In this document: positions 13,060 to 25,043 of the stretch, piece after piece
Position numbering within the stretch: the first letter of the stretch is position 1
Layout: each line of letters begins with the position of its first letter
NCBI RefSeq assembly: GCF_002878395.1
Contig: NC_061115.1
Span: 52,306,787 to 52,370,786 of the forward strand
DNA: 64,000 nt
Source of the DNA: Capsicum annuum
Lineage: Eukaryota > Streptophyta > Magnoliopsida > Solanales > Solanaceae
Direction: 5' to 3'
The notes under the pieces: generated by a model
What the model was told of the DNA's origin: nothing
Database searches by the model: none
Seen by the model: only the letters and a program-made list of their open reading frames with translations
Position numbers and translations under genes: made by a program

Positions 13060-13090
13060 TAGTATCAGATCAGCTTATGGTATCAGATCC
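13060..13090 (+). other. Two primer-binding-site-like sequences, copia element
   Basis: TAGTATCAGATC (13060-13071) directly follows the LTR end, and TGGTATCAGATCC (13078-13090) follows 6 bases later. Both resemble the iMet-tRNA-complementary TGGTATCAGAGC. The first has the right position, the second the better match. Confidence 0.55.
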
Positions 13091-13299
13091 GATGAGCTTT
13101 GGATCAAGTCATATTCTACTTTGTCTCCCTCTTTATTTCTTTAAATTTAGTTTCAAATTCTGAGTTCTTATTCAAATTCTATAATTCTAGAAAACTATAA
13201 ATTCTGGTAAACAGTTAGAAAAACTGAGTTCTTAATAAAATTCAAGAACCAATGGTGTTTAACAATCAAACTAAATAAACAAATTCAAGTTCTAAAATA

Positions 13300-14935
13300 A
13301 TGGAGGTGGATCGAGTTCTCAAGAAAGAAAGTTATCTCTAACAGTTGATCAAAATCATCCTTCTTTTCTTGATGTCACTATGTAAGTGGTACATCTCTAG
13401 TCTCTCTTCAGTTAACGGGCACAAAGAATTATTTCTTTTGGAGTGGATCTATGTGTCTTGTCCTACTAGGAAGAAATAAATTAGTATTTATTAGTTCAAC
13501 AAAGAAAAAGAGAGTTTTATAGAAGAACTTTGGCCACAATGAGAGAGGGTTAATGTTGTACTATTTCTTAGTTAATAAATATTATATATGTTGATCTACT
13601 TAGTGGAGTAGTTTATGTTTCTAATTCTTGGGTTTCATAGGAAGAGTTGATGAAAGATTTGATAAAGCAAATTGTTCAAGAACTTCAATTTGTACCAAGA
13701 AATTGCAACCTTACATCAGGGCACTTTTATGTGGTTTATATTTTGCAAAACTGAAAGGCCTTTGAAATAATTTGAGTCACTAGTGCCTTCTCCTAGATGT
13801 GAATGTGAAATATCAAGGGATTTCTTGACTTATGTACAAAGACAAAAATTGTATCTGTTCTTGATGGGCTTGAATGATTCTTACCTATAATCTAGAAGTC
13901 AAATACTACTTATGACTCCACTAACTTATATGAACCAAGCCTATGTCATGATTATGAATGATAAAGGGAAAAAGGCTATGACATCTTTATCTACAGAATT
14001 ACTGGATGTTGCACCATCTACACACTATGATTCAGCTACTTTGTACTCGAAAACAAGATACTAAGAAAATCATAAGTAAAAGAAAGATTACTCTTCTTAG
14101 TGTGACTGATGAACAAGATACTAAGAAAATCATAAGTAAAAGAAAGATTACTCTTCTTAGTGTGACTATTTCAAGATGAAAACACACATTAAAGAAAATT
14201 ATTATATGTTTGTTGGTTGTCCTTCTAGTTTCAAGAAGATGAAAGGGGTTCAGGGGAAATCTTAGAAATTCCCAAAGTGCTTATAATTTTCAAGTTGAAA
14301 ACTCCTATGATAGTAGTTTTTATTATGGTCAAACATCTATAGACAGTACTAGGGAAAAGCTATGAATCGGGGTCTCATTATAAGTATGTTAATCAGGAAA
14401 ATGATCATCAAATTATGGCAAATGTTACTAGTTTGTACCAAGCTCAAAATCATTCGACAGTACATGGAGCTAGTCAACCACGAACCTATATGTTTATCAA
14501 AGATCAGTATAAGCAGATCATGTAGATGATAAATAAATCTAATATCTTAACTAGAGCAAATATGGTGCACACATCTACTACAACAGGTAAAATAAGGATG
14601 TAGGTATACACAGTAGTAGCAGTATAAGCAATGCATTCCTAGTCTCAAGTAATAATGGATAATGGCTCATTAATATTGGTGCTACTAATCACATATGTCA
14701 GATATTAACATGCTAGATAAAATAGCAATAACTTAAATTATGATTTCAAAATGGTGTATTTTCCATATGGTGATATCTCACAAGTTACAGACTGGTCACA
14801 TTCTAATTTCCTCAAGAAGTATTCTTAAAGATATGTTTCATTAACCATAATTCAAGTACAATTTAATCTATGTATCCTAGGTCATTGAAGAACTATTTTG
14901 TGATGTCTTTTTATGGAACAACCTTGATTGTGAAA
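13300..14935 (+). pseudogene. Ty1/copia gag and start of protease (broken)
   Basis: From ATG at 13300 three forward frames together give a copia Gag. LTVDQNHPSFLDVT is near 13335. LQLTGTKNYFFWSGSM followed by CLVLLGRNKL (13405-13480) is the conserved N-terminal 'L.G.NY..W' block. EELWPQ is near 13520, DERFDK near 13650, then AKLKGL and KYQGIS-type pieces, and AYVMIMNDKGKKAM near 13945-13980. WLINIGATNHIC around 14660-14700 corresponds to the protease site WIIDTGATNHM, with the catalytic Asp changed to Asn. GAG-pre-integrase-like sequence follows to about 14935, where similarity ends; integrase, RT and RNase H are missing. There are many stops and frameshifts, plus a small tandem duplication at 14052-14167. 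Confidence 0.8.
14052..14167 (+). repeat. Tandem duplication, 56 identical bases at 60-bp pitch
   Basis: 14052-14107 and 14112-14167 are identical over 56 bases (AACAAGATACTAAG.. to ..TTCTTAGTGTGACT). They lie inside the copia gag remnant, so the duplication arose after or during its decay. Confidence 0.95.
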
Positions 14936-15199
14936 TTTTGTTATTTTATGTGTTTTAACCATTTTCCTTCCTCGTAGTTGAAACATGATATTTATGAGAT
15001 GTAGGGATATTTGGCATGGTCTTCGATGAATTTAGGAGTGATTTCTGAGTATTTGAGGCTCTTAAAGACTTTAAAATCCACGAGTTCGATAAATATTTTG
15101 TGTTTTCAAAGCCGAATGATGATTTGGACAATTTCATTAGATTGAGAATATAGACTATGGGTAAGTAGAAGGTTTTCTAGGATTTTATTTTGCATTTCG
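14936..15199. other. Unassigned stretch between copia remnant and LTR
   Basis: The only open frame is a 60-codon minus-strand one (14955-15137) with no recognisable motif. It may belong to the following LTR, but I could not align it with the other copies. Confidence 0.4.
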
Positions 15200-18100
15200 A
15201 CCTTCCTTTTGAACAATAGTAAAATAAGCCAATAAGGTCCCAAGGGCTAAACTATTGTAAACGATCTCTTTTAGGAAATCCAATGGTGCAATTGAATCTG
15301 GAACATAAAAAAAGTCTAGCAAAATATATGGTTTAGTTTTTTTGGATCTCGAATGAATCCTGATGGTTAGTTCAGAGAGTTTGAAGGTGTAGAATTTAGT
15401 TAGGACAACAACTGATATTTGGTACCAAAATCCTTATTTATGAACATGGGCCCTTGGCTACTAATGTAGAGAAGGAAAAACTCATTTATCTTAATCACGA
15501 GGGTGGTGCCCGCGATTGCAAAGTTTTAATGAGATCGAGTCAAATTCTTTCTTCATCATGAATGTGATGGATCCAGGACATTAGTTGTCATAAATGTGAA
15601 TGAATAACTATGAACGTGATGGCCAATTAAATGGATAATCAATTTTGACCCTCGAAATCATGAGTCTTCAGCCACGATTGCAAAGTACCCTTTACCAAAT
15701 GGTACAAATAGCTCATTTCCATGATTTTTCTCTATTTTTCGATTTAGGATCTTTGAGAATGGATGCATTTTAGGGTTTTCTATATCATTTGTGCTTAGGT
15801 AAGTTGTAAACTCATATTTCTATTGAATCTTATTAATATCATTAAATATACCTTTTTTATCCTTATTTTAAAATAGATTTTTTTTTGGGGGGGGGGGGGG
15901 GTGTTGATAAATCTTTAAAAAAGTTTTTTCTTTGATTTAAGAATCAATTTCAACTCTTTTTAATGGGTGTTTCTAGTTGTGGGCTCATATGAACATGAGG
16001 AATATTTTTCTAAAATAAAATTCTGATTTTACCTCTTTTGATTTTAAATCCATTTTTTGAACTCGTTTGTGACCCATCTTAACTATAGTTGATAAGGGTA
16101 TCATTAGCTTCCTTTAAAGATTTAAATTATGTATTTGATAGATTTATCTCATTCCGCGACTATCCAAAAAAGGAAAAATTATGCATTAAAGCGCCTAGGC
16201 TTGGATTTTATCACCTTGAGATAGGTTATGGCTTAACTTTCTTCTGAATGAGCTAGGTATTTAACAAATGTGTAAATTATTCTATGGGTTAGGTAAATAT
16301 ATATGGGATTTATATTTCAAGATTATTATTAATATTATAGTGTGGAAGTGTGGAGGCTTATATGAATATTGACGTTATATTGGGAGAATATATATTGTGT
16401 GGTTCCCATTTGGGGATTTATTTGACATGATAGGAATTTTTATGCATTAGATTCCATGGTTATTATTGTGATGCCCGTGCAAGGGATTGAATAGATGTTA
16501 TAGGCCTTCTTTGAAAAGTATTTACCTTTAACATGATAGAAATACCCGATTTAGGGGTTTGAAATAATATTATTGAAGTCCTACATGATTATTCATTCTA
16601 GTGGTATCGAGAAAGAGTAGAGATCATGAATAATTATGATATTAAGTTGATTTTGAGCACATATTACTTATATTGAATTGATCATCATCTTCATATTGAT
16701 TGGTTATAAGAATTATATCCTTATTTCGTACTTACATATTCATGAGATACTGGTAATATTGAGAAGAGATAATACATTCAAACACCCCTAAACTTGTAGC
16801 CAAAACTTACTTTAGACCCTAAACTAATTGGGCAATTATATAACCCCCTTGAAAACTTTAAAATGAATTTTTTACACCCCGAATTGCTGATGTGGCAAAT
16901 TCTTTAAAAATCTGTGCGTAAGTGGTCCAAAGAACATAGAAAAAAGTTGGGCCCACCTTCTAAATTTTATAAATTCTCTTTATATATATATATATATATA
17001 TAATGTAAAAGTAAGAAACCATTTCTTCTTCATCTTCTTCGTTGCCCCCCCCCCCCTCCCATTCTTTATCTCTTCGTTGCCCCTCTTTCATTCCCCCCAC
17101 CCCCTCAGCCTCCAACACATTATTTATTTATCTTTTTCATAACCCCTCACCCACCCCATTTCTTCATTGAGGCAAAGCCATGGAATATTTCGTAAAAGGT
17201 GAAATTGAATGATTTGAGAAGTTTATGAATTGAAGCTTTTATATTTTTGAGTTAAACAATTATGAAATTTATGATACTTGATAGGCAATTTATGTCAAAA
17301 TTTTCTCAAAGTTGAAAACTTTATTGTTTTAAATGATATTTTTAATTCCCCTCTACCCAGATTTCTCTCCTTTCTCTACTCTGATTTTTGCCAATTACCG
17401 TACCTCTCAATCCATTGTCTCAATGTGTGTGTGCTATGTGGAATTGGGAGTCTGTGTGGGTGTTTGTTTACTGTGAGTGAGCCAAGAAAATTGGAGGCCC
17501 TCCTCTGTGAATGAAGAATCTCTATATGTATATCTCAGAGTGTGCGTATTATGATGGGATGGTGATGTGTGTACTTATGGTGTGTGATGTAGTATCGTGA
17601 GAGTGATGATGGAAGGAGTGGTGTTAATTCTCTTCTGTGTTTCTATATTATGAATTGAATTACTGTTCATGATTGTTATCTAATGGTATTAATGGAAAAA
17701 ATAAAAAATTAGAGAAGAAGGCATTAGGGTTGGAAGAAGAGAAAGAGAGGGGGGGAGGAGGAATGGTATGAGGGGAAGAAAAATGGGTGGTGGAGTGGGG
17801 TAGGGGAGGGGTTCAATGAAGAACGAAAAATGGTTGGGGGTGGGTGGTTCGAAGAAAAAGAAATTATAATTTTTTTAAAATAAATATATAAAAGTAGTAT
17901 ATGTATATAAAAATTGTATATGTGGGATTATTTTTTAAAATTATATATATAATTTCTTACGTGGCAATGACATGGCACTGACGTGGCTCAAATTCAGGCG
18001 TGTGCACTTCACTTTCCGCAATGAGAGTGGTATAATATTTTTAGGGGGGTAAAAAATTCACTTTAAACTTGTTAAAAGGGGTATATAATTGCCCTATTAG

Positions 18101-18971
18101 TTTAGGGTCTAAAGTAAGTTTTGACTACATGTTTAGGGGTGTTCCGATGTATTATCTCTATTGAGAAACACTTTATAAAATCCTTAATTCATGAACAATA
18201 TGTGGAGAAGTGAATGAGACACTATGTAAAACCATTGGTTAGTGAACATTAGTTGCAGAGGTAATTGAGATATAAGAATGTATACGGATTATGAACCCCT
18301 CATGATTCCTATCTTAAAAGTGTTGAGGCTCTAAATATGTATATATAAAGTCATGCGAAGACTTTCAATCATTTATCATGATCCCACTATCATTGCATTG
18401 AATTGTATTTTGATCTTCTGCATTTCTTTTATATACCCTTAATGTGTACTTAGTTTCCTTATTTATTTTGTGTATAGTTTTCCCTTTTGATCTCATATTA
18501 TAGAAATGTTAGTGGAGATGGTATAAGCTACTATTTGAAAACTTTTCTATTTGTGTTTGATGTTCTCATAGTATTTTTTACTTGTATTATTTTTTACTTT
18601 TCTCGGTCAGCCTATGATACCTTCTGAGTACAAGTTGATCGTACTCACTCCTACTATCCCCTTTTTGGGTAGATCCTAGTTTGAGTAGGAGGTGCAATAG
18701 CTAATTTGTGTGGTGATAGCTGATTTCTAGAGTACTTGGATCCCCATTTGGAGCCCTATTCTAGTCTTCATCTATCATTATGTCTTTACTTGTATTCATA
18801 GATAGACTATTCTATTTTAGCTGTAACACTTATTTAGATACTCTTGTACTTATGATACTAGGTATTGGGATTTGGTTATATATTTATGTTAGACCTCAAG
18901 ATTTCAACAATTTTTCTTTGGTAGATCCTTTACATTTTATCGAAATTTCTGAGTTGAATAATGATAAGGGA
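15200..18971 (+). repeat. Old gypsy LTR, plus strand, interrupted by a Mutator-like element
   Basis: The segments 15200-16756 and 18168-18971 together resemble the element B-type LTR in the opposite orientation. Shared landmarks are AGGTTATGGCTTAACTTTCTTC near 16225, and CCTATGATACCTTCTGAGTA near 18611, which corresponds to minus-strand sequence near 6520 and 9800. The left edge is uncertain. The right edge is cut at 18971/18972 by another LTR. A run of about 16 G lies at 15886-15901. Frames such as 18780-18977 are not genes. Confidence 0.55.
16757..18167. mobile_element. Non-autonomous Mutator-like element with 9-bp target duplication
   Basis: The element spans 16766-18158 (1393 bp). It starts GAGATAATAC and ends GTATTATCTC, with terminal inverted repeats of roughly 115 bp (about 16766-16882 and 18043-18158) that match with few differences. 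The 9-base TATTGAGAA stands immediately outside both ends (16757-16765 and 18159-18167), a perfect duplication. Long inverted repeats plus a 9-bp duplication are the signature of the Mutator superfamily. The interior has a (TA)n run near 16981, poly-C/poly-G stretches, and one 78-codon frame (17278-17514) with no transposase motif, so it is non-autonomous. It sits inside an LTR, so it is younger than that LTR. Confidence 0.9.
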
Positions 18972-21059
18972 TGTTAATGAGACCATTAAAAAGTGTTTCA
19001 AAAATTTTTAAATGCATTTTGGATTATTTTGGGACCCCAAAATAGTAAGGGTTCATGATTAAGGCATGTCACGGAGATATGGCACACCCTTACATGAAAA
19101 CTTAATGGCCAGGAGTGATAAGGGTAGGCCACACTGGCTGACTTCTGCGATAAGGTCCTGCCACACCCAATGGCACAGAAATGCTTATCTTAGGTTTTTC
19201 CTTACAAAATTTCAAGGGATTTTTTGTCTTTTGACTCCTAGTTAATCCTATAATATTACCAAACCTGTTTCCCCACCTTCATAAGTTATAATGTACGTGT
19301 CTTTTCCTCCTAAAATGCTCAAGAATACAAAAGAGGAATTTCTTTATCAAAATTTAAGCTTTCAAGTCTCAATTCAAGTTTCTCTCAAGGAAATTCATCA
19401 AGTTCGAGTATATAGGGTTTGAACAAGGATAATCTTTCATCCTTGTGCCTAAAATTTTTGTTCTTACATGAGTTTTAAGGATTTAATTGCTAGGGTCTAT
19501 ACCCATTTTTCATGTTTTTATAGTTATGACATTATCCTATGATTTAAAGTTTAGTTATCATAAGAATTTACCTTTACTATTGTTTTTACGTACATGATTT
19601 TCATTATGAGATGAATTTCAGTATTTTGACATAAAGTTTCATTAGTTGATAAATGTACATGATTTTCAGCATGATTCAATCAGTTTACAAGTAAGAGTAT
19701 CTCATGTTAGCTTGATTCTCTTAATTTAAAAAAAGTTTCGACTTACTATTTTGGATCACGGATTATTACAATATGATTCATATTTTAGTTTTTATCTTAT
19801 ATTCTCAAACATGATATAAAATACACATAGTCACTCATGAGTATGATTTATTAACAGGAGCACAATTAATTTTTAAATTTATAAACCCATATGCTTAATT
19901 TATTGTGAATTTCATACATTATGAGAACTAGTATATACTTTGGGAGTAGTATCTAACACTGAGAGGGGAATGGGGGTTCAGTGCATCCTATTTCCCAAAA
20001 ACTATATGCCACAATAGGTTTAAGGGTCCTTGCCAGAGAGTGTCTCCTTTCCCTAAGGGGCTTAGTTTAGTGACCACTCCATTTCAGTTCAGGTTTTATA
20101 CCAATGGAAAAAGTAGATCAACCCACCTTAACGTGGATCAAACGTTGGATTCGATGCTAGCTCACATAGTTTATATCACTTATAAGGATCTCCCAAAGAT
20201 AATTTTCAAAAATTAAGTGTAGTGACTCGTAGAGCCAGTCAGATTATGCTTTGCTTTGCATGCTCTATGATATTCTAGTTTAAGTTTTATTCAGTACCTT
20301 GGTGAACCCACTTACACTTAATATGCATGTTTTCCGTTTATGACATATATCAATTTTAATTATTTCATTCACCCTCACATACCTAGTGAATTCCAAAAGT
20401 ACTGGACATATATATGTCTGTGTGGCTACATTATCTAATAATATAGGTCTAGTTGTTCGTCCTTAGAGTATGATTAGCCATGATCACCACATCCTGCATT
20501 TTATTATCTAGTGAGTCCTCCTGGTTTGAGGGTCAAGTCTATGTTTAATTGCAAATGTTCAGTTTACTATAAGTTTAGACTTTATGTTTTCAGATTTTTT
20601 CAACTGGGGTCTGCCCTAGTGGCTCTTCAGTTTTAGTTAGAGGCTTTTCAAGGCTAGTCAGATAATGTGTTGCTTTCAATTTCCCAAGAGTTTGGTTGGT
20701 TTAAATTTATAGTATTTCTTGAGATGGTTCATCCATGTGAACTCAAATTTATAAATTGATTTATTTCTACTCTTAATCTGAGATTATTTTATCAGGGTTC
20801 AATATTGAGTAGATATCCTAGATCAGCTTTGGGCTATTTGTAGTGCCAAGCACTATATGATGTTTAGGGGATATCCCCGATTGTAACATTTTATTTATAG
20901 TTTGGATAATTATTACTATGGTATGACTTTGTTCTAGGAGTTTCATGTTAGTTTATTTCTTCTTTTCTTATATTTCTTATCTCTTATGGGCATTTGGCTT
21001 ACCTACCAAGACATGGTTGGTGTAAGAGCCATTATGACCTAAAATTTTAGATTGTGACA
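18972..21059 (+). repeat. 5' LTR of a truncated gypsy element (about 2.1 kb)
   Basis: It starts TGTTAATGAGACC at 18972 and soon reads TTTTTAAATGCATTTTGGA and TTTTGGGACCCC, a form common at Solanaceae gypsy LTR starts. It ends ..GATTGTGACA at 21059, directly before a canonical primer site. Downstream is a gag start. The 3' LTR is missing. Confidence 0.75.
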
Positions 21060-21062
21060 AAT

Positions 21063-21074
21063 TGGTATCAGAGC
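21063..21074 (+). other. Primer-binding site (tRNA-iMet type)
   Basis: TGGTATCAGAGC lies three bases after the LTR end at 21059 and is an exact match to the iMet-type site. It is not a tRNA gene; no cloverleaf can be drawn around it. Confidence 0.9.
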
Positions 21075-21267
21075 ACTAGGTTTATCAATCTCCTAAGTAA
21101 AAGAATAGGATACTAATAAGGTTTTATGGATAAATACATTGACATCTGTATCTATCTTCGAGAGGCTATAGGATGTCTTTTGGATAAAATTCTCTAATTT
21201 TAATTCCTTATTGTATGATTTATTCATACCCAATATTCTAAACTTGTATTCATTATTTTCTATACAG

Positions 21268-21534
21268 ATGGTAAGGACTAGGTCTAGAGATATCAGGGAT
21301 GTTGAGCCAGCACCCATCAGGGCCAGGTAGGGGTCATGGCCCATCTTGAGATATACGAACAGCTGGCCCAGTTAGATAATATAATAGGGTGGCTTCTCCT
21401 AAGCTTGAGGTTGATTATGCTGAAGCTGATTATCAGGCAGAGGATTTGGAGATAGCTCAAATTCCTTAGGGTTTAGTAGATACCCTAGTGTTACAAGATT
21501 TAGTTATTTATCTCTTGAGTTGTCTGGATGTACT
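21268..21534 (+). pseudogene. Ty3/gypsy gag N-terminus (truncated)
   Basis: It begins MVRTRSRDIRDVEPAPIRAR and then meets a stop. In another frame it continues as an acidic stretch (SPKLEVDYAEADYQAEDLE near 21390-21450) like the variable N-terminal part of chromovirus Gag. Similarity ends near 21530, where Helitron-like AT-rich sequence starts. The start codon lies 209 bases after the LTR end, a normal leader length. Confidence 0.7.
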
Positions 21535-22056
21535 CCCTCTATCGGTGTTTTTGTATGTATACCAGATATTTATCAGTCTTTAGAATAAGGAACAAAAAGA
21601 TATTTATAAAAAAATAGTACCATGTATAATTCAATTACAAATGTCTGAGTAAAATTATTATTAAAATAATACATGAGAACAAAACTAATAAATATAAGAA
21701 AAAATTAATATGATTGTGTAACCATTTTATTGAACCATAAAAATGAGGACAAAACTAATAAATATAAGAAAAAAACCATATGCATGTAACTATTTTATTG
21801 CACCATAAAATTATCGAAATAGCCTTGATAGTCATTTAATAAGGAACAAAAGAGATATTTATAAAAAAAATTGTACCATGTATAATTCAATTATAAAGGT
21901 TTAACTAAAAATATTATTAAAATAATAGATGAGGATAAAACTAATAAATATAAGCAAAAAAAAATATGCATGTGTAGTCATTTTATTGCATCATAAAAAT
22001 AAAGACAAAACTAATAAATATAAGGAAAAACCATATGCATGTGTAACCATTTTATT

Positions 22057-22146
22057 TACTACTATATATAAGTGAAGGTTGGGGTGACTAAAATTACTGA
22101 AATACCCTTGGTAGTCACCCCAACTTTCACTTATATATAGTAGTAA
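22057..22146. repeat. Long hairpin, 33-bp arms
   Basis: The left arm TACTACTATATATAAGTG.. to ..GGGGTGACT and its right-hand complement AGTCACCCC.. to ..ATATAGTAGTA differ at one position, around a loop of about 23 bases. Partial relatives occur at 22377-22480. Confidence 0.85.
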
Positions 22147-22236
22147 AGTAATAATAGTAGTAATAGTAAAAGTAAAATATTAGTAAATTAATAATAGTAA
22201 TAATAATAATAATAATATTAACAATAGTAATAGTAT

Positions 22237-22276
<40 letters not shown>

Positions 22277-22640
22277 GCCAGAAGTAAAAAAATAGTAATA
22301 TAATAATAATAGTAGTAGTAATAGTAATATAATAATAGTAATAGTAGCCACAAGAACTCAATTTAGTAGTACGGATTGGGGTGATTAAAATTACTGAAAT
22401 ACCCTAAATAGTCACCCCCCAACTTTCACTTAAAATTATCGAAATACCCTTGATAGTCACCTCAACTTTCACTTATATACAATAGTAAAGTAATAATAGT
22501 AATAGTAATAGTTAAAGTAAAATATTAGTAAAATAATAATAGTAGTAATAATAATAATAATAGTAATATAATAAAAATAATAATAATAATAATAACAGTA
22601 ATAATAATAGTAATATAATAATAATAGTAGTAGCCACAAG
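22140..22640. repeat. (TAA/TAG)n microsatellite blocks
   Basis: Long runs of TAA with TAG interruptions lie at 22142-22350 and 22487-22630; the purest run is around 22237-22275. The Tyr/Ile-rich minus-strand frame here is only the repeat read through. Confidence 0.95.
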
Positions 22641-22685
22641 AAGACAATTTAGTAATACACAACCTTCACTTATATATAAGTGATA

Positions 22686-23886
22686 CTAGTTATACGTGGC
22701 TCGTGCTTAATTCCAGGCCTAAACGTTAAATATAAAGATAATAATATTTTAATAAAAAATATAATTTGTATCATATTCTTTTACTGCATAATAAATAAAA
22801 TCTAATGACTCGTTAATATGCTTTGTTGATAAATTTATATGCTTTGTTGATAAATTTTCATTGTTATTAATTTTATCAAAAATCTATAATGGTAAAAAAA
22901 AATAGAGTGTAATCTAATTGATATTTTGATCCATAGTTATGACATTCTTTGTTTTGACATACTTCTTTTTCCTCCGTAAAAGAAGCATTTTTTACTAGAG
23001 TGCCTTAATTATATACTACAAATTTAATAAGATTTTTTTTTATTTTGTAAGAATTCATTTCTCTTAAACTTTTTTTTGATAGAAAAAAATGTTAATATCG
23101 TCATGATTATATAAAACATAATTATTCAAATCAAGTATAAAAGTTAAAAATAAAACATGATATAAATCGGAGGAAGTAAAGAACAAAAATAGTTTAGAAA
23201 AGTTTGCTACTCTTTCATCCCAATTTACGTCTGTTACTTACTTTTTTTCTTATTTGTTTCAAAAAGAGAGTCTATTTCTATATTTACTAAGTTTTTCAAT
23301 TTCAACATTCTATATGATAAGTTTAAGACTACAAATTTAGTACTCCATACTTCATATGTCTCATATTAGGTATCCATTAAAAATAATAGTTCTAAATTAT
23401 TTGTCAATTTACAAAACACTTGTGATTCTTTTTTAAAAGCATACACAAGTTTATAAAGTTTAAACAAAAAAATTTTATGGGTTACATTAGTGAAACTATC
23501 CTTCTTATTTATGATTTCTTAAAGGCATATGAAGGAGAAATTAGATAACTAATATGAGACGTGGAAGTATATCTTTAATTAAAATCACAATATTTAAAAA
23601 ACTCTTTTTATTTCTTAACTTTTTTATTCATTCAAACTAAAATACTTAAATTAGAAGGGAAGGTGTTACAATGTCAAGATATACCAATTATAGAAACTCA
23701 TATAGAAATAGACTTACAAAGAAAAATAATTGGTGTCGAAAAGAAGAAGTGAAGGACAAAAAACAAAAATGAGTGCAAGAGAGGAAGAAAAAAATTAAGT
23801 AAAAACTAAAGCCACATGAAGCATCCTAATGAGATCACAGTTTTGTGAGGACTACCAAAACTTTTGATCCTCTCTTATATATACTA
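22686..23886 (-). mobile_element. Helitron-like element H1
   Basis: On the minus strand the 3' end reads ..AAGCACGAGCCACGTATAACTAG, ending CTAG (22686-22689) followed by T, as Helitrons do, with a GGC..GCC stem just inside. The opposite end, near 23830-23886, reads on the minus strand TATATATAAGAGAGGATCA.. with CATGTGGC further in, a form seen at plant Helitron 5' ends. No RepHel coding sequence is present, so it is non-autonomous. It contains the MITE at 23348-23569. Assignment is by terminal form only. Confidence 0.5.
23348..23569. mobile_element. Stowaway-like MITE (about 220 bp)
   Basis: Terminal inverted repeats TACTTCATATGTCTCATATT (23348 onward) and its complement ending GACGTGGAAGTA (23569) match apart from small differences. 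TA at both ends fits a Tc1/mariner-type TA duplication. The interior is AT-rich and non-coding. Confidence 0.6.
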
Positions 23887-25043
23887 CTAGTTCCGGGTGG
23901 CCGTGCTAAGCCCGGGCCCAACCTCAAGATATAAAAATAAGATGTAATTTATCAAATAACTATAAATTATTTAATATTTTCAGCTACATAATTATTTTGA
24001 TGTTATTCAGATGAATCATATCCATTCAGTAAAATTTTAGAACTATTAAAGTTTTATATTTGACTGATTCTTATAAGAATGGATTCAAACTAATTTAAAA
24101 GGTTAAATTTATAATTACTTTTTTATCTTTTCGTTTTTTGCGACATTAAGTTATTGAAAGAGTAGTATGAATTTTCTGTAAACTCTTAAAAATGAAATCA
24201 TTGCATAAATGTATCTGTAAGTTAAAGGAGAATTTATTTGTATTTCAAATCCATATGTAATACAAAAATTGTTTCATCGAATATCTCGAGAACATAGCAT
24301 TCAATAATTCAAATTGAACTTAATCATATGTTATACTAATTTTTTGAATAGTTGCACGCCTATGTGAGTAAATATATATTTTGAGATTAATTTTTGAACC
24401 AAAATTATAAAAATTAAATACTTGGAATATATATATATATATATATATATGTGGGAGTGGGGTGTGGAGGGAGGAGAAGAGAAGAGGTTAGAGATTGAAT
24501 TTAAGTCTTGCAAAATCTATTTAAAATTTTATTATTTATTAAATTGTGTGAAGACAACTAAAAGTAAAGTAGTAATTTCCCTACTCTTAATTTTTTTTGA
24601 TAAATAAAAAAGATAAACTAAATAATTGAAACACAATGGAAAGTAAATTACAATGAAAAATCAATTGTAATTTTCCATATTACGACACACCACCAAGTGC
24701 AAAGATTCATGTGGCAAGAAGAAAATAGTTCACTTTATCAATCACATGCCATTATTTAGGATTAATAAATTTTCTAAATAAATTAAAAATAATTAAATTT
24801 TAATATAAGAAATATATACAAAAAAGAACAAGTAATCTAATAGGAAATAAGAAGGAATTTATAAAAAATTATTATATATAATTCAAATTCACTTATAAAG
24901 GTCTAAATAAAAATAATCATAATGAATCAGGACAAAAGTAATAATGTATTTAAAGAAATAGACACATATAGCAATTCTATTGCATAATTTATTTTTTAAA
25001 ATAAACTATCAAAGCTTATCTTATTATCTCTTATATATTAGTA
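23887..25043 (-). mobile_element. Helitron-like element H2
   Basis: On the minus strand the 3' end reads GCCCGGGCTTAGCACGG, a 6-bp stem (one mismatch) around a TTA loop, then CCACCCGGAACTAG and T. A GC-rich hairpin followed within about 15 bases by CTAG-T is the classic Helitron 3' terminus. The other end abuts H3 at 25043 in AT-rich sequence (ATATATAAGAGATAATAAG on minus). It contains an (AT)n run at 24428-24452 and no protein-coding sequence. Confidence 0.65.
24730..24945. repeat. Direct repeat copy 1 (Helitron interior)
   Basis: About 210 bases here recur at 25533-25737 in the same orientation, with scattered differences: CTTTATCAATCACATGCCATT.. through ..AATCATAATGAAT. The copies lie in consecutive Helitron-like units. 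Confidence 0.85.

Larger units (their letters stand above)
21535..22685 (-). repeat. AT-rich Helitron-family repeat, leftmost unit (H0)
   Basis: This holds two copies of a segment of roughly 95-115 bp (about 21583-21690 and 21838-21950: AAGGAACAAAA.GATATTTATA.., then AATTCAATTA). Related sequence recurs at 24830-24945 and 25630-25737. The right end, CACTTATATATAAGTGAT before ACTAGT, resembles the 5' ends of the following units. The left boundary is not clear, and there is no coding sequence. Confidence 0.45.

Noticed and set aside
21063..21074. tRNA-Met gene
   Set aside because: Only the 12-base 3'-end complement is present, next to an LTR end: a primer-binding site.
22127..22351. Tyr-rich 74-codon minus-strand frame
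   Set aside because: It is the TAA/TAG microsatellite read through.
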